Of a stretch of 64,000 bases of DNA, positions 32,296-41,616 are shown in pieces. How positions within the stretch are numbered: the stretch's first letter is position 1; every line of letters starts with the position of its first letter. Position numbers and translations under genes: made by a program. The stretch is from Bowmanella denitrificans (GTDB lineage: Bacteria > Pseudomonadota > Gammaproteobacteria > Enterobacterales > Alteromonadaceae): positions 124,001 to 188,000 of the forward strand of contig NZ_PEBU01000002.1 of assembly GCF_002887595.1 (NCBI RefSeq). The letters are read 5' to 3'. Below the pieces are notes generated by a model. The model was not told the origin of the DNA, made no database searches, and saw only the letters and a list, made by a program, of their open reading frames with translations.

Positions 32296-34089
32296 TCAGC
32301 CAATAATGTTTTGCCACAGCATACTGCGCTGGGCATCTGTTTCCGTCAGCTTTACCACATATTTGGGGGCTGGCGCTGGCACGACCTGCAAGTTTAACAG
32401 TTGTTGGTTCCGAAACAGATGAATTTCGACCTGTTGGCCAGCCGGTTGATTTTGCAAAATATTCGCCAGGTTAGTGTTGTCCAGCTTCTGCTTGTCCAGT
32501 GCGATAAGGATATCCTTGGGGCATAGGCCCGCTTGTTCCGCAGGTGAATCCTGCATCACCGTCTGAATTTCCACGCCCAGTGCATGAGAGCGGTATTGAA
32601 AACCCAGCCAGGGATTATGCGAGTTTTCTTCTGCCTTCAATAGATCGCTAAGCTGTGGTGCCTGCAATGTCAGTTCAATGCCAACTTGGTTTAGCAATGT
32701 GGCTAAGGGGATGCGCTCGGCGTTATGCAACAATGCCTTAAAGGCCAGTTCCTGATCCTGGCCGCTGAATTGGCTTAACAAACGAATAAAATCGGCTTCG
32801 CTGGTGCCCTGGCCACTTTGACCGAATTGTTGCCAGAGCGCTCGCATCAGATCGTCCAGACTGTGTTTGCCATGGCTCCCTAACCGGATGCTGAGGTCCA
32901 TCCAAAGGGCGACCAGGCTGCCTTTAGTGTAATAACTGACAATATTGTTCGGCGCGTCTTCACCTTGCTGGTAGAAACGGGTCCAGCTGTCAAAACTGGA
33001 GTCAGCCACCGACTGTTTTAATTCGCCCTGACCGCGCAATACCCTGGTATAGGTTTTAGCCAGCAGTGCCAGGTAGTCCTGAAAGCTGATCAGGTTGCAG
33101 CGGTACAGGCTGAAATCATCGTAATAGGAGGTAATCCCCTCAAAGGCCCATAACTGGCTGGTATGGTTTTCCCGGCCAAGGTCCGGATTATGCAGCTCCT
33201 GCGGCTTAATGCGACAGACATTCCAGGCGTGGAAATATTCATGGGATGCCAGAGACAGGAAGGTTTTATAGCCGTCTGACATGTGCTCGGGGCGGTTTGG
33301 ATTGGGAAAGTCAAAGTTTGAGCACAATAACGCGGTGGAATTTTTATGTTCCAGTCCGCCAAAACCGTCAGGCAGGATATTAGTCAAAAACCAATACTCG
33401 TTGAAGGGAGCTTGCCGGGATTGGGGTTCAAACAAGCGGATATGGTGTTCGCAGAGCTTGGCTAAATCTGCACAGAGCCGGTGCTTATCCGCATAATGTT
33501 TGCCGGTCAGGATCAAATGATGGGGAATACCCAATACATCAAACTCGAATGCGTCGAAGCAGCCGATTTCCACCGGGCAGTCGATAAGCTCTGCATAATC
33601 TGTCGCCAGGTAATGGCCAAAAGCATATTTCTCTGTATTCTGCTGGCGGGTAAGGCCGGTTGCCACGCGCCACTGATGTTTTTCTGGCGGGGCCAACAGT
33701 TCCAACTGATGAGGCAAATGGGCCATGCTTTCAATTTTCAGAAACACACTGGTGCCATTAAAAAAGGCCCGCTCATCATCCAGGTAAGCGGTGCGCACCG
33801 AGCTGTCAAAAGCGTAAACCTCATAGCACAAGGTACAAGCCTGACCATGAGTGGTTAGCAACCAGTTTTGCTTATCTATTTTGACCAGTGGCAGAGGCGT
33901 CTGCTTGGCGGTGCATTTCGCCTCTATTTTGACGATATGCCTGGCAAAATCACGAATCATGTAAGAGCCAGGGATCCAGGCCGGTAAACTGAGTTGAAGC
34001 TGCTCAGGCTGGTGAGCCGGGATACGCAGCTCAATAGTGAACAGGTGGCGCTTGCGTTGGGTCAGATCAACCCGGTAATCAATATGCAT
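32296..34089 (-). CDS. M61 family metallopeptidase (glycyl aminopeptidase type) with PDZ domain
   Basis: 597 residues. N-terminal beta domain with the family motif LPAWIPGSYMIRDFARH; catalytic domain with GGLEH (about 244-248) and the zinc motif HEYFH (283-287) in SHEYFHAWNVCRIKP, then FEGITSYYDD carrying the third ligand Glu; a C-terminal PDZ domain (about 480-570, SPAEQAGLCPKDILIALD). No signal peptide, so probably cytoplasmic. M61 enzymes remove N-terminal Gly or Ala residues. ATG 34089 with AGGG upstream; earlier in-frame ATGs (34158, 34179) are not preceded by good sites. Confidence 0.9.
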   Translation of the reverse strand: MHIDYRVDLTQRKRHLFTIELRIPAHQPEQLQLSLPAWIPGSYMIRDFARHIVKIEAKCTAKQTPLPLVKIDKQNWLLTTHGQACTLCYEVYAFDSSVRTAYLDDERAFFNGTSVFLKIESMAHLPHQLELLAPPEKHQWRVATGLTRQQNTEKYAFGHYLATDYAELIDCPVEIGCFDAFEFDVLGIPHHLILTGKHYADKHRLCADLAKLCEHHIRLFEPQSRQAPFNEYWFLTNILPDGFGGLEHKNSTALLCSNFDFPNPNRPEHMSDGYKTFLSLASHEYFHAWNVCRIKPQELHNPDLGRENHTSQLWAFEGITSYYDDFSLYRCNLISFQDYLALLAKTYTRVLRGQGELKQSVADSSFDSWTRFYQQGEDAPNNIVSYYTKGSLVALWMDLSIRLGSHGKHSLDDLMRALWQQFGQSGQGTSEADFIRLLSQFSGQDQELAFKALLHNAERIPLATLLNQVGIELTLQAPQLSDLLKAEENSHNPWLGFQYRSHALGVEIQTVMQDSPAEQAGLCPKDILIALDKQKLDNTNLANILQNQPAGQQVEIHLFRNQQLLNLQVVPAPAPKYVVKLTETDAQRSMLWQNIIG

Positions 34090-34265
34090 GTTTAAACCCT
34101 GAATCGATTCTTTTGTGACAATGTTGTTGCCGATGAAGCGTTGTGTTTGCTTCAACATGCGGCTACATTGTGCATACACCAGCGAATTATTCGACTTCGC
34201 CGGTATTATGCTTGCTAAATCATAAAGATAATAATGATAACTGGATTGCCCGAACGGTTGAACAC

Positions 34266-34949
34266 ATGGCGATTTTAAATGAAAAAGTAGGGCTCTCGAA
34301 TTCCGATCTACGCAAGTTGCGTTCTATGAGACCAGGCATGGTCCTCGATATTCAGGTCAAGTCACCCACTGCAGCCAAACGAGTCCGCACCGAGTTTGTT
34401 GGTATGGACGGTACCCGCTGTATTATTTTACGTTATCCCGACGAAGGCAAATGGGGTAACCTCAAAGACGCTATTTATGCTGACAACAGCATGATCGTGC
34501 GCTTTATTTTAGAAGATGAGACCGGCGAAGTCATCGCCTTTAAAAGCCGGATCTTGCTGGTCGCCACCAAGCCCACCCAACTGGTATTTGTCACTTTTCC
34601 TATGGCGATACAAAACCAGGGACTGCGCAGCGACAAGCGCACCAGTACTCGTACCCCGGTGGAATTGTCTGATGGCGAAAACGGAGCACCGCTGTTTGAC
34701 GCATTGGTTCTGGATATTTCCGCCAGTGGCTGTCGGGTGGGCGTCAAGCGTTCAGTGCAAGGTGGCGTGAAGCTGACCGGCAAACATTTGCTCTTGTCCA
34801 TCAGGCCGGTCAAAGACAATGTCTATCGCCTTAAGGGGCAGGTGATGAACCACAAGGCCGATGAAGAATACAATTACTACGGAATCAAGTTTGAGCAGGG
34901 TGATGAACAAATCGCCCCGCTGTTGTCGGAAATACTTATAGACTTCTAG
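34266..34949 (+). CDS. PilZ domain protein, YcgR-like
   Basis: 227 residues. An N-terminal YcgR-N-like beta domain (about 15-115) is followed by a PilZ domain with the c-di-GMP motifs RTSTR (Arg125 and Arg129) and DISASG (Asp150, Ser152, Gly155). Both motifs are intact, so c-di-GMP binding is expected. In relatives this fold acts on the flagellar motor or other surface functions; the partner is not deducible, and no flagellar gene is close. The frame is open upstream, but ATG 34266 gives the natural start; the ribosome binding site is weak. Divergent from the M61 gene. Confidence 0.85.
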   Translation: MAILNEKVGLSNSDLRKLRSMRPGMVLDIQVKSPTAAKRVRTEFVGMDGTRCIILRYPDEGKWGNLKDAIYADNSMIVRFILEDETGEVIAFKSRILLVATKPTQLVFVTFPMAIQNQGLRSDKRTSTRTPVELSDGENGAPLFDALVLDISASGCRVGVKRSVQGGVKLTGKHLLLSIRPVKDNVYRLKGQVMNHKADEEYNYYGIKFEQGDEQIAPLLSEILIDF

Positions 34950-34988
34950 GTAGACCATGGAGCTACCGCCATAAAAGGAGCGAGACAG

Positions 34989-35450
34989 ATGCGACAGATT
35001 GATGCGTTGTTAAATGAATATGGTGAAAGCCATACCAACAAAACCAATATCCTGATCCATGCCATTGCGGTGCCGTCCATTTATTTCGTCACTGTGGGGC
35101 TGATATGGTCTATCCCGGTACCGGATTTTATTGCTTACTTCGGTGCAACCTGGGCCCATGTGCTGATGATTCCCACCCTTTACTATTACTTCAGATTGTC
35201 AGGGCCGATAGGGGCAGCGATGACGCTGTTATCTATTCTGGTATTTCTGGGCATCAGGTTGTTGGTGGTTTTAGATATTACCGTGTGGCAGTTTTGCCTG
35301 GCGCTGTTTGTACTGATGTGGATCCTGCAATTTGTCGGTCACCATATCGAAGGTAAGAAACCCTCTTTTTTCAAAGACCTTCAGTTTCTGCTGGTGGGAC
35401 CAGCCTGGTGGTGGGTGCATTGGCTGAAAAGAATGAATATCAGCTATTGA
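34989..35450 (+). CDS. DUF962 / Mpo1-like membrane protein
   Basis: 153 residues with four hydrophobic helices. The pattern ESHTNKTNILIHAIAVPSIY at the N-terminus, VGHHIEGKKPSFFKD and FLLVGPAWWW identify the DUF962 family, whose yeast member Mpo1 is a dioxygenase in phytosphingosine (2-hydroxy fatty acid) breakdown. The His residues of the family (H15-like, H24, HH of GHHIEG) are present, so iron binding is possible. AAAAGGAG precedes the ATG, and the gene follows the PilZ gene by 40 bases. Confidence 0.85.
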   Translation: MRQIDALLNEYGESHTNKTNILIHAIAVPSIYFVTVGLIWSIPVPDFIAYFGATWAHVLMIPTLYYYFRLSGPIGAAMTLLSILVFLGIRLLVVLDITVWQFCLALFVLMWILQFVGHHIEGKKPSFFKDLQFLLVGPAWWWVHWLKRMNISY

Positions 35451-35577
35451 TGGCAAATTCACTTACGCCACCTTAACCAGCATTGCGGCGGATGACGTAA
35501 GGCTTACGACCAGCAGCCTCGGGTCAATCCGTTAAAGCCGTATAATTCAAATGGTTGTTATCTCCTGAGAGTTAGGT

Positions 35578-36663
35578 TTGATCCACTGGCTGAAAATGTT
35601 TGACGACAGAGAGCGTCAGTTTTGGTTGTTGCACACAGGTGGCTGGGCCGGCTTTGCCCTGATCTATTATCTGGGGTCTTTCCTGCACGATATGCGCAGT
35701 ATCTGGTTGTTTGTGATACTGCTCAATGCCTATGCCGGCTGGTTGATTACCATTCCCCTGCGCTATGTGTTCCGCCGTTTATGGCGTTTACAGACCTGGC
35801 AAATGGTACTGTCAGCGCTACTGTGTTCCTATTTTGTTGGGGTACTGTGGGCGGTGATTAAGAACATCAACTATTGGGAAATCTATAAACACGGTTATCG
35901 CCCGGATGAATGGATTTATTACTTTAGCAACAGCGTTAACAGCTTTTCTGTGATTGTGTGCTGGAGTGGTTTGTACTTCGGTATTAAGTACTACCAACTT
36001 ATGCAGCATGAAAAGCAAAATGCTTTGAAGGCCTCGACCATGGCCCATCAGGCCCATCTAAAAATGTTGCGCTATCAGCTTAATCCGCACTTTTTGTTTA
36101 ACACCCTCAATGCTATTTCTACCTTGGTGCTGATTAAAGAGAACGACACCGCCAATGCCATGGTGTCGAGGTTAAGTGATTTTCTGCGCTATTCGCTGGA
36201 CAAAGATCCTATTAAGAAAGTCCCTCTTGAGCAGGAAATTCAGGCCATAGAGATGTATCTTGATATTGAAAAGGTGCGTTTTGAAGACAGGTTGACGGTG
36301 CAGTGGGATGTCGCCGCTGAGACGCGTGAAGCATTGGTGCCCAGCCTTATTTTGCAGCCACTGATAGAAAATGCCATTAAATACGCCATCGCCCGCACAG
36401 AGCAGGGCGGCTGTATTGCTATCAGTGCTAAAGCCTTTGGTCGTGACCTGCTGATTGAAGTAGCAGATAATGGGCCTGGTGCTGATATTGTGAACGGCCA
36501 GTTACAACGAAATGGTGGCGTGGGCTTGCCCAACATCCGTGAACGATTGCAATCTTTGTACGCTAATAATTTTTCCTTTGTGATCGCCCAGAATCAGCCA
36601 TCTGGGGTCAAAGTCAGTATCAGAATTCCTTATCAGGTAGGTCAGGATGCAAACCAAGATTAG
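35578..36663 (+). CDS. LytS-type sensor histidine kinase
   Basis: 361 residues. About four membrane helices (residues 20-140), then the His_kinase (LytS/YehU) domain with the phospho-acceptor His171 in LRYQLNPHFLFNTLNA and an ATPase domain with QPLIENAIKYA and DNGPGAD, ending GVGLPNIRERL. Pairs with the LytTR regulator that overlaps its end by 17 bases. The start is taken as TTG 35578 because GAGAG lies upstream; ATG 35596 is the alternative. A perfect -10 box TATAAT stands at 35541-35546 without a clear -35, so activation may need another factor. Confidence 0.9.
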   Translation: MIHWLKMFDDRERQFWLLHTGGWAGFALIYYLGSFLHDMRSIWLFVILLNAYAGWLITIPLRYVFRRLWRLQTWQMVLSALLCSYFVGVLWAVIKNINYWEIYKHGYRPDEWIYYFSNSVNSFSVIVCWSGLYFGIKYYQLMQHEKQNALKASTMAHQAHLKMLRYQLNPHFLFNTLNAISTLVLIKENDTANAMVSRLSDFLRYSLDKDPIKKVPLEQEIQAIEMYLDIEKVRFEDRLTVQWDVAAETREALVPSLILQPLIENAIKYAIARTEQGGCIAISAKAFGRDLLIEVADNGPGADIVNGQLQRNGGVGLPNIRERLQSLYANNFSFVIAQNQPSGVKVSIRIPYQVGQDANQD

Positions 36664-37465
36664 AACTATCATTGTAGACGACGAACCACTGGCGAGACGC
36701 GGTCTGGCGGTTCGTTTAGGCGACTTTGCCAATATTGAAGTGCTGGACGAATGCAAGAACGGCCTGGAGGCTGTGGAGAAAATAAGCAAGCTTCAACCGG
36801 ATTTAGTTTTTCTGGATATTCAGATGCCTGGGCTGAACGGCTTTCAGGTTATCAATCAGTTGCGGGAAAAAAGCCGTAATCTGCCGTTGATTGTTTTTGT
36901 TACGGCCTATGATACCTATGCTATCAAAGCCTTTGATGTACATGCACTTGACTATGTGCTTAAGCCAGTGGACGACAAGCGTCTTAAGGCGGCAGTGGAC
37001 AAGGTTTGCCAAACGCTGGAATTGCGCCAGGAAGGCAGTCGTAAAGACAAACTAGCCCGTTTGGTGGCGGATATTATCGGTGACGATTGCGAAGAAATTT
37101 TACGCCGCCTGGCAGACGGAGAACCTATCAGTCAGTATCCGGATATTCTGGCGATTAAAGATGGCAATGAAGTCACCCGGGTGCCGGTTACGGATATTCA
37201 GTGGATTGACGCGGCCGGTGACTATATGTGTGTGCACGCCGGCGATAGCACCCATATTATGCGGCGTACCATGAAAGAACTGGAAGAAGAGCTGGACCCA
37301 CGCCGGTTTGTGCGCGTTCACCGCAGCGCCATCGCTAATATCCAGTTTGTCAGTAAGCTGGTAAGTCACGTCAGTGGTGAATATCACTTGGTCCTGCAAA
37401 ATGGTACGGAACTGAAAGTCAGCCGCAGCCACAGGGACAGAGTGAAGAATATGATTCACCAATGA
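36647..37465 (+). CDS. LytTR-family response regulator
   Basis: 272 residues. Receiver domain with Asp57 (LVFLDIQMPG) and the Lys in YVLKPVD; linker; C-terminal LytTR DNA-binding domain (about 165-272) containing WIDAAGDYMCVH, RRTMKELEEEL and RFVRVHRSAIANI. This is the usual AlgR/LytR-type regulator. It overlaps the kinase gene, which proves one transcript and coupled translation. A GC-rich hairpin (37488-37505) follows. Target genes unknown. Confidence 0.92.
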   Translation: MQTKIRTIIVDDEPLARRGLAVRLGDFANIEVLDECKNGLEAVEKISKLQPDLVFLDIQMPGLNGFQVINQLREKSRNLPLIVFVTAYDTYAIKAFDVHALDYVLKPVDDKRLKAAVDKVCQTLELRQEGSRKDKLARLVADIIGDDCEEILRRLADGEPISQYPDILAIKDGNEVTRVPVTDIQWIDAAGDYMCVHAGDSTHIMRRTMKELEEELDPRRFVRVHRSAIANIQFVSKLVSHVSGEYHLVLQNGTELKVSRSHRDRVKNMIHQ

Positions 37466-37810
37466 TATGTCAAAGCCCTTATTACTGGCCGCCAGGGGAG
37501 GCGGCTGCGCAATAGTGGAAGCGCAATGAATTAAATTGGAAGATTAAGGCGGCTAACAGCTAACACTGTCCTTGTCTGTTCATCATACCGCTACCCATGC
37601 CGATCACGCGCTTTTTTACCTTTGCTTTATGTTTCACTTTTCCTCCATTAACCTTTTGTAATTCATTAAGTTAAGTGTCAAGTCATAGGTGTGGTTTGTT
37701 TGGTATTAAAACATATACATAGGTGTCAACCTGGTGGTAGGTAAAAACCATGCGCCTCTGTATGATTCGCGCCGTCAAGATTTACAACATTTTTTAAGAG
37801 GCTGTTATCC
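37466..37810 (+). other. Intergenic region between the LytTR gene and the DUF3718 gene
   Basis: 345 bases with no gene. It begins with a GCCGCC/GGCGGC hairpin (37488-37505, no T run) that may end the LytS/LytTR transcript. The last 100 bases should contain the promoter of the exported DUF3718 protein, but I could not pick convincing boxes. Confidence 0.5.
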
Positions 37811-38203
37811 ATGAAAAAATCTGCTGTTACCCTGTTTGGTTTGATGACTCTGGCTGTATCCCCACTGAGCTTTGCTGATATCAACGAAGATCTGCAAAAC
37901 ATCTGCACTATTGTAAAGAACGATGATAAGTCTGAGTTGCGCAAGAAAATCAAACAAGTACAGGATGATTACAACCTGCGTCTGGGTGACTACTACGACG
38001 GTATCAGCTGTGGTGGAAGCAGCCTGATCCGCTACTCGATGGAAAACAATGCAGCTGAAGTTGGCACCTTTATGATCAAGAAGATGAGCAAGTCAGACCT
38101 GCAAAAAACCGAAAAAGACGGTATGGCTCTGCAGCAGTGGGCAGAAGCAAATGGCCATATGGCTGGTGCAATCGGTCAGGAACTGATGTCACGTATCAGT
38201 TAA
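37811..38203 (+). CDS. DUF3718 family exported protein
   Basis: 130 residues with a clear signal peptide (MKKSAVTLFGLMTLAVSPLSFA). The mature part has the paired cysteines (NICTIV and ISCGGSSLIRYSM) and the ENNAAEVGTF motif of DUF3718, a family of small periplasmic proteins common in Alteromonadales and Shewanella with no known function. AAGAGG lies before the ATG. Monocistronic: it has its own leader and a strong terminator. Confidence 0.85.
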   Translation: MKKSAVTLFGLMTLAVSPLSFADINEDLQNICTIVKNDDKSELRKKIKQVQDDYNLRLGDYYDGISCGGSSLIRYSMENNAAEVGTFMIKKMSKSDLQKTEKDGMALQQWAEANGHMAGAIGQELMSRIS

Positions 38204-38298
38204 TGCAGATAAATTGAGTAAAGCATTTGGGCGTCATTTGTCTGATGGTTTTGACGCCTCTTAAATCAGATAAATGACTTTGCCCAATTTTTCCCTTA

Positions 38299-38322
38299 GC
38301 CCCGCGAAAGCGGGGTTTTTTT
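38299..38322. terminator. Rho-independent terminator after the DUF3718 gene
   Basis: GCCCCGC GAAA GCGGGGT with a run of seven T on the plus strand. It reaches the end of the convergent pfkA gene (stop codon at 38321), so it probably also limits read-through from that side. Confidence 0.88.
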
Positions 38323-39328
38323 ATGGATTATTGCTATTTTTTTCCAAGTCAAAGGTTTCCTGCTGGATGTGCAGTAGATAAGGATCCAGGGCTTTGGCTT
38401 GGTTCCAGGTATCTTGAAACGGTACTTCCACCATTTGCTGATTATGTTCGCCAATCATAATACCGGTTTTACCTGCACGTGCGGCTTCCACAGCATAAAC
38501 ACCTAACTTTGACGCCAGGATCCGATCAAGGCTGACCGGTGAACCCCCTCGTTGTACATGACCCAGAATAACCGGGCGGCAGTCGATACCGGTGCGCTGG
38601 TGCAGTTGGTCAGCTAAGTCCATCACCCCACCTGGCCAGATGTTTTCCGACACCACCATAATATAACTGCATTTGCCACGGATCTTCTGGGCAGTTTGAA
38701 TATGCCCGGCCAGGCTGTCCAGGTCCGGTAGGTTGTCGGTGAAAAGCTCGGGCAGCAAAACCTGCTCAGCCCCGGAACAAACGGCTGCACTGAGGCCGAT
38801 AAAGCCAGCGTGACGGCCCATGACTTCAATTAAAAATATTCGTTCAAAGGCATCGGCCGTATCCCGGACCCGGTCAATGCTTTCCAGCGCCGTATCTATG
38901 GCTGTGTAGTAGCCTATGGTGGCATCAGTGCCATTAATGTCATTGTCAATGGTACCGGGCAGGCCCAGAATCTTGCCGGACCAGAATCGACCTAAATGCA
39001 CGGCACCGCGGAATGAGCCGTCCCCACCGATAATAATTAATGCGTCTATCTTAAGGGCTGTAAGGTTGTCTGCCGCCTGACGCCCGCCCTCGTCAGTGGT
39101 AAATGCCTGGCAACGGGCACTTTTTAAAATCGTACCGCCGCGCTGAATAATGTTGTTGACGTCGCTGCTTTGCAGAATTTGGTATTCCTGCTCAAGCAGT
39201 CCATTAAATCCATGACGGTAGCCTATCACCTGCACGTCAAAATAGTGACTGGCTAGTACCACCGCTCGAATGGCGGCATTCATGCCTGGGGCATCGCCAC
39301 CAGAAGTCAACACTGCTATGCGTTTCAT
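38321..39328 (-). CDS. pfkA: ATP-dependent 6-phosphofructokinase
   Basis: 335 residues. MKRIAVLTSGGDAPGMNAAI at the start, GGDGSFRG (residues 101-108) and PGTIDND (124-130, catalytic Asp128) and MGRHAGFIG are diagnostic. Gly before TIDND marks the ATP- rather than pyrophosphate-dependent type. It phosphorylates fructose 6-phosphate in glycolysis. ATG 39328 follows AAGGACAAGGG, a strong ribosome binding site; the nine extra upstream codons of the frame are not used in homologues. Divergent from a lipoprotein gene by 155 bases. Confidence 0.95.
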   Translation of the reverse strand: MKRIAVLTSGGDAPGMNAAIRAVVLASHYFDVQVIGYRHGFNGLLEQEYQILQSSDVNNIIQRGGTILKSARCQAFTTDEGGRQAADNLTALKIDALIIIGGDGSFRGAVHLGRFWSGKILGLPGTIDNDINGTDATIGYYTAIDTALESIDRVRDTADAFERIFLIEVMGRHAGFIGLSAAVCSGAEQVLLPELFTDNLPDLDSLAGHIQTAQKIRGKCSYIMVVSENIWPGGVMDLADQLHQRTGIDCRPVILGHVQRGGSPVSLDRILASKLGVYAVEAARAGKTGIMIGEHNQQMVEVPFQDTWNQAKALDPYLLHIQQETFDLEKNSNNP

Positions 39329-39483
39329 CCCTTGTCCTTCTTTTCGCTGCGACACATGGCTAGCTTATACCCGGCCTTTGTAATTTTTCCACTGCTCAGT
39401 TTAAATTTCCGTAATAACTTGGTTATTGCCTAAGATCAAAGCCTTGTTACACTCGATCAAAATGGCGTATCAGGGAATCATGC

Positions 39484-40323
39484 ATGGTTAGAATTTTTGC
39501 CGCGTTACTACTGGTTTTAACGCTTAGTGGTTGTTCAACTACCTTCGTATACAACAATCTCGACTGGTTGGTGCATTGGTATATAGACGATTATGTCGAA
39601 CTCAATAAAGCGCAAAAAAAGCAGTTTGACCATAAAATGCAGGACTGGTTGAAGTGGCACAGACATCAGCAATTGCCCAGATACCGCGATGACTTGGTGG
39701 CCTTGAAACAGCAGTTTGAACAGGGACAGATGACTCAAACTCAGTGGCAGGAGTTTTTTTCCAGGGTGCGTGGCCATTGGTATTCGCTGATCAACCATCT
39801 TGGTCCGGATCTGGCCGAGCTATCTCTACAGCTTAATGATCAACAGATAAAAGATATGTTCGCCACTTTTGAAGAACAGCAAAAAGAGCGTGAAGAGGAG
39901 CGTAACGAGCTCGATGAACAGGAGCGTCTGGAAAAAAGCAGGGAAAACTTGCACGAAGACATGCAGGAGTGGACTGGCAGACTGAGCGCTGAGCAAAAGG
40001 CGCAACTCAATGAATGGGCCGAAGGGTTTGCACCAACCTACGAGTTGAGACTTAAATACCGCCGAAACTGGCAGCAGGCTGCGATGGACAGTTTGTTGGG
40101 GCGAGTGGATACGAAAGCGTGGCGGGATACTTTCACGCTTCTTCTGGTGCGTCCTCAGGATTACCAGTCCGATGCCTTGCGGGAAGCTGATCTGGCCAAC
40201 CGCGAATACTATGCACGTATGCTTGCTGAACTGACCCCAGGTTTGAGTGATAAACAAAAGCGTCATGTATTACGCGAAATGCAGCAGCGTATTGACGACC
40301 TGAACGACTTGATTGAGCACTGA
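39484..40323 (+). CDS. DUF6279 family lipoprotein
   Basis: 279 residues. Lipobox LSGC (Cys17), then TTFVYNNLDWLVHWYIDDYVELNKAQK, which is the hallmark of DUF6279 lipoproteins. The rest is almost all helix, with a highly charged coiled coil at about 130-165 (EEQQKEREEERNEL). Function unknown. Its stop overlaps the start of the L-2-hydroxyglutarate oxidase gene (TGATG), so the two are co-translated. AGGGA lies upstream of the ATG. Confidence 0.85.
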   Translation: MVRIFAALLLVLTLSGCSTTFVYNNLDWLVHWYIDDYVELNKAQKKQFDHKMQDWLKWHRHQQLPRYRDDLVALKQQFEQGQMTQTQWQEFFSRVRGHWYSLINHLGPDLAELSLQLNDQQIKDMFATFEEQQKEREEERNELDEQERLEKSRENLHEDMQEWTGRLSAEQKAQLNEWAEGFAPTYELRLKYRRNWQQAAMDSLLGRVDTKAWRDTFTLLLVRPQDYQSDALREADLANREYYARMLAELTPGLSDKQKRHVLREMQQRIDDLNDLIEH

Positions 40324-41522
40324 TGTTGGGTAAAACCTATGACCTGATTGTTGTGGGGGCCGGTATCCTTGGTGCCGCCTGTGCCCGGCATTATTTGCAG
40401 TGCCACCCAGGTAAAAAAGTTCTGATAATTGAAAAGGAGTCAGCACCGGCACGCCATCAGACCGGACGCAATTCGGGGGTGGTGCATGCTGGCGTGTACT
40501 ACGCTCCAGGTAGCCTCAAGGCCCAGTATTGTCGCGAGGGCTTAAGTGAAACGCTGGCCTTTTGCCAGGCTGAAGACATACCTCTGTTGCAGTGTGGTAA
40601 GTTGATTGTGGCCACCGATTCGCAGGAAGAAATTCGTCTACAGGCACTTTATCAGCGCAGTCAGGACAACGGGTTGCATCCGCAGTGGATGAATGCCAAT
40701 GCCTTGCGCCAAACCGAGCAGGCGATTAGTGGCAGGGCAGCCATTCTGGTCAGGGATACCGCCATCACGGACTATACTGCCATTACCCGTCGACTGCTGG
40801 AAAAAGCCATTAAGGCCGGGGCAGAAATTGAATACTGTGCGCAAGTCAGCGACATTCACGAAACAGCACATGAGGTGCAGGTGTCTTTGCATGATGGACG
40901 GCGGCTGCTGACTGAAAAGTTACTCAACTGCGCGGGGTTGATGGCTGATCGTTTGATTCAGATGCAGGGCCTGAGCACGGATTTTCGCATTCTGCCGTTC
41001 AGGGGCGAATATTATCGTTTGCCTGACAAGTACAATGCATTGGTTAAATATCTGATCTACCCGGTTCCTGATCCGCAGTTACCTTTTTTAGGTGTGCATC
41101 TGACCCGCATGATAGACGGCAGTGTGACGGTTGGTCCTAATGCGGTACTGGCGCTGGCCAGGGAAGGTTATAGTTGGACGCATATCAACTTTAAAGACTG
41201 CTGGGAAAATCTCAGCTACAAAGGCTTTTGGCCGTTAGCCAGACAATACTGGCAGAGCGGCCTGAGCGAAGTACGCCATTCGCTGTTTAAATCGCAGTAT
41301 TTGAAACTGGTGCAAAAGTACTGTCCGCAGATTCAACTGCATGATCTTCTGCCATACCGTCATGGGGTGCGGGCTCAGGCGGTAACCCAAAGTGGTGAGC
41401 TGCTGCATGACTTTCGCTTTGTGCACAGTGAGCGAACCCTGCATGTGGGCAATGCCCCTTCGCCAGCGGCCACATCGGCCATGCCCATCGCCCGGGCTGT
41501 GGTCAGTGAGTTGGAAAAATAG
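40323..41522 (+). CDS. lhgO: L-2-hydroxyglutarate oxidase
   Basis: 399 residues, DAO-family flavoenzyme. FAD motif DLIVVGAGILGAACA, RHQTGRNSGVVHAGVYYAPGSLKA (family signature), LNCAGLMAD, FRGEYYRLP and the C-terminal GNAPSPAATSAMPIA. The enzyme oxidises L-2-hydroxyglutarate to 2-oxoglutarate and passes electrons to the quinone pool in E. coli (LhgO/YgaF). Coupled by a one-base overlap to the DUF6279 lipoprotein gene, with no glutarate-pathway genes nearby. Confidence 0.93.
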   Translation: MLGKTYDLIVVGAGILGAACARHYLQCHPGKKVLIIEKESAPARHQTGRNSGVVHAGVYYAPGSLKAQYCREGLSETLAFCQAEDIPLLQCGKLIVATDSQEEIRLQALYQRSQDNGLHPQWMNANALRQTEQAISGRAAILVRDTAITDYTAITRRLLEKAIKAGAEIEYCAQVSDIHETAHEVQVSLHDGRRLLTEKLLNCAGLMADRLIQMQGLSTDFRILPFRGEYYRLPDKYNALVKYLIYPVPDPQLPFLGVHLTRMIDGSVTVGPNAVLALAREGYSWTHINFKDCWENLSYKGFWPLARQYWQSGLSEVRHSLFKSQYLKLVQKYCPQIQLHDLLPYRHGVRAQAVTQSGELLHDFRFVHSERTLHVGNAPSPAATSAMPIARAVVSELEK

Positions 41523-41616
41523 TTCTATTTAATCGAATATATCTGCGTATTAATTGCGCTTTATGTTCTCTTCCTTCGGTGGTTCAATCAGCACATCACT
41601 TTCCAGGAGCACAACC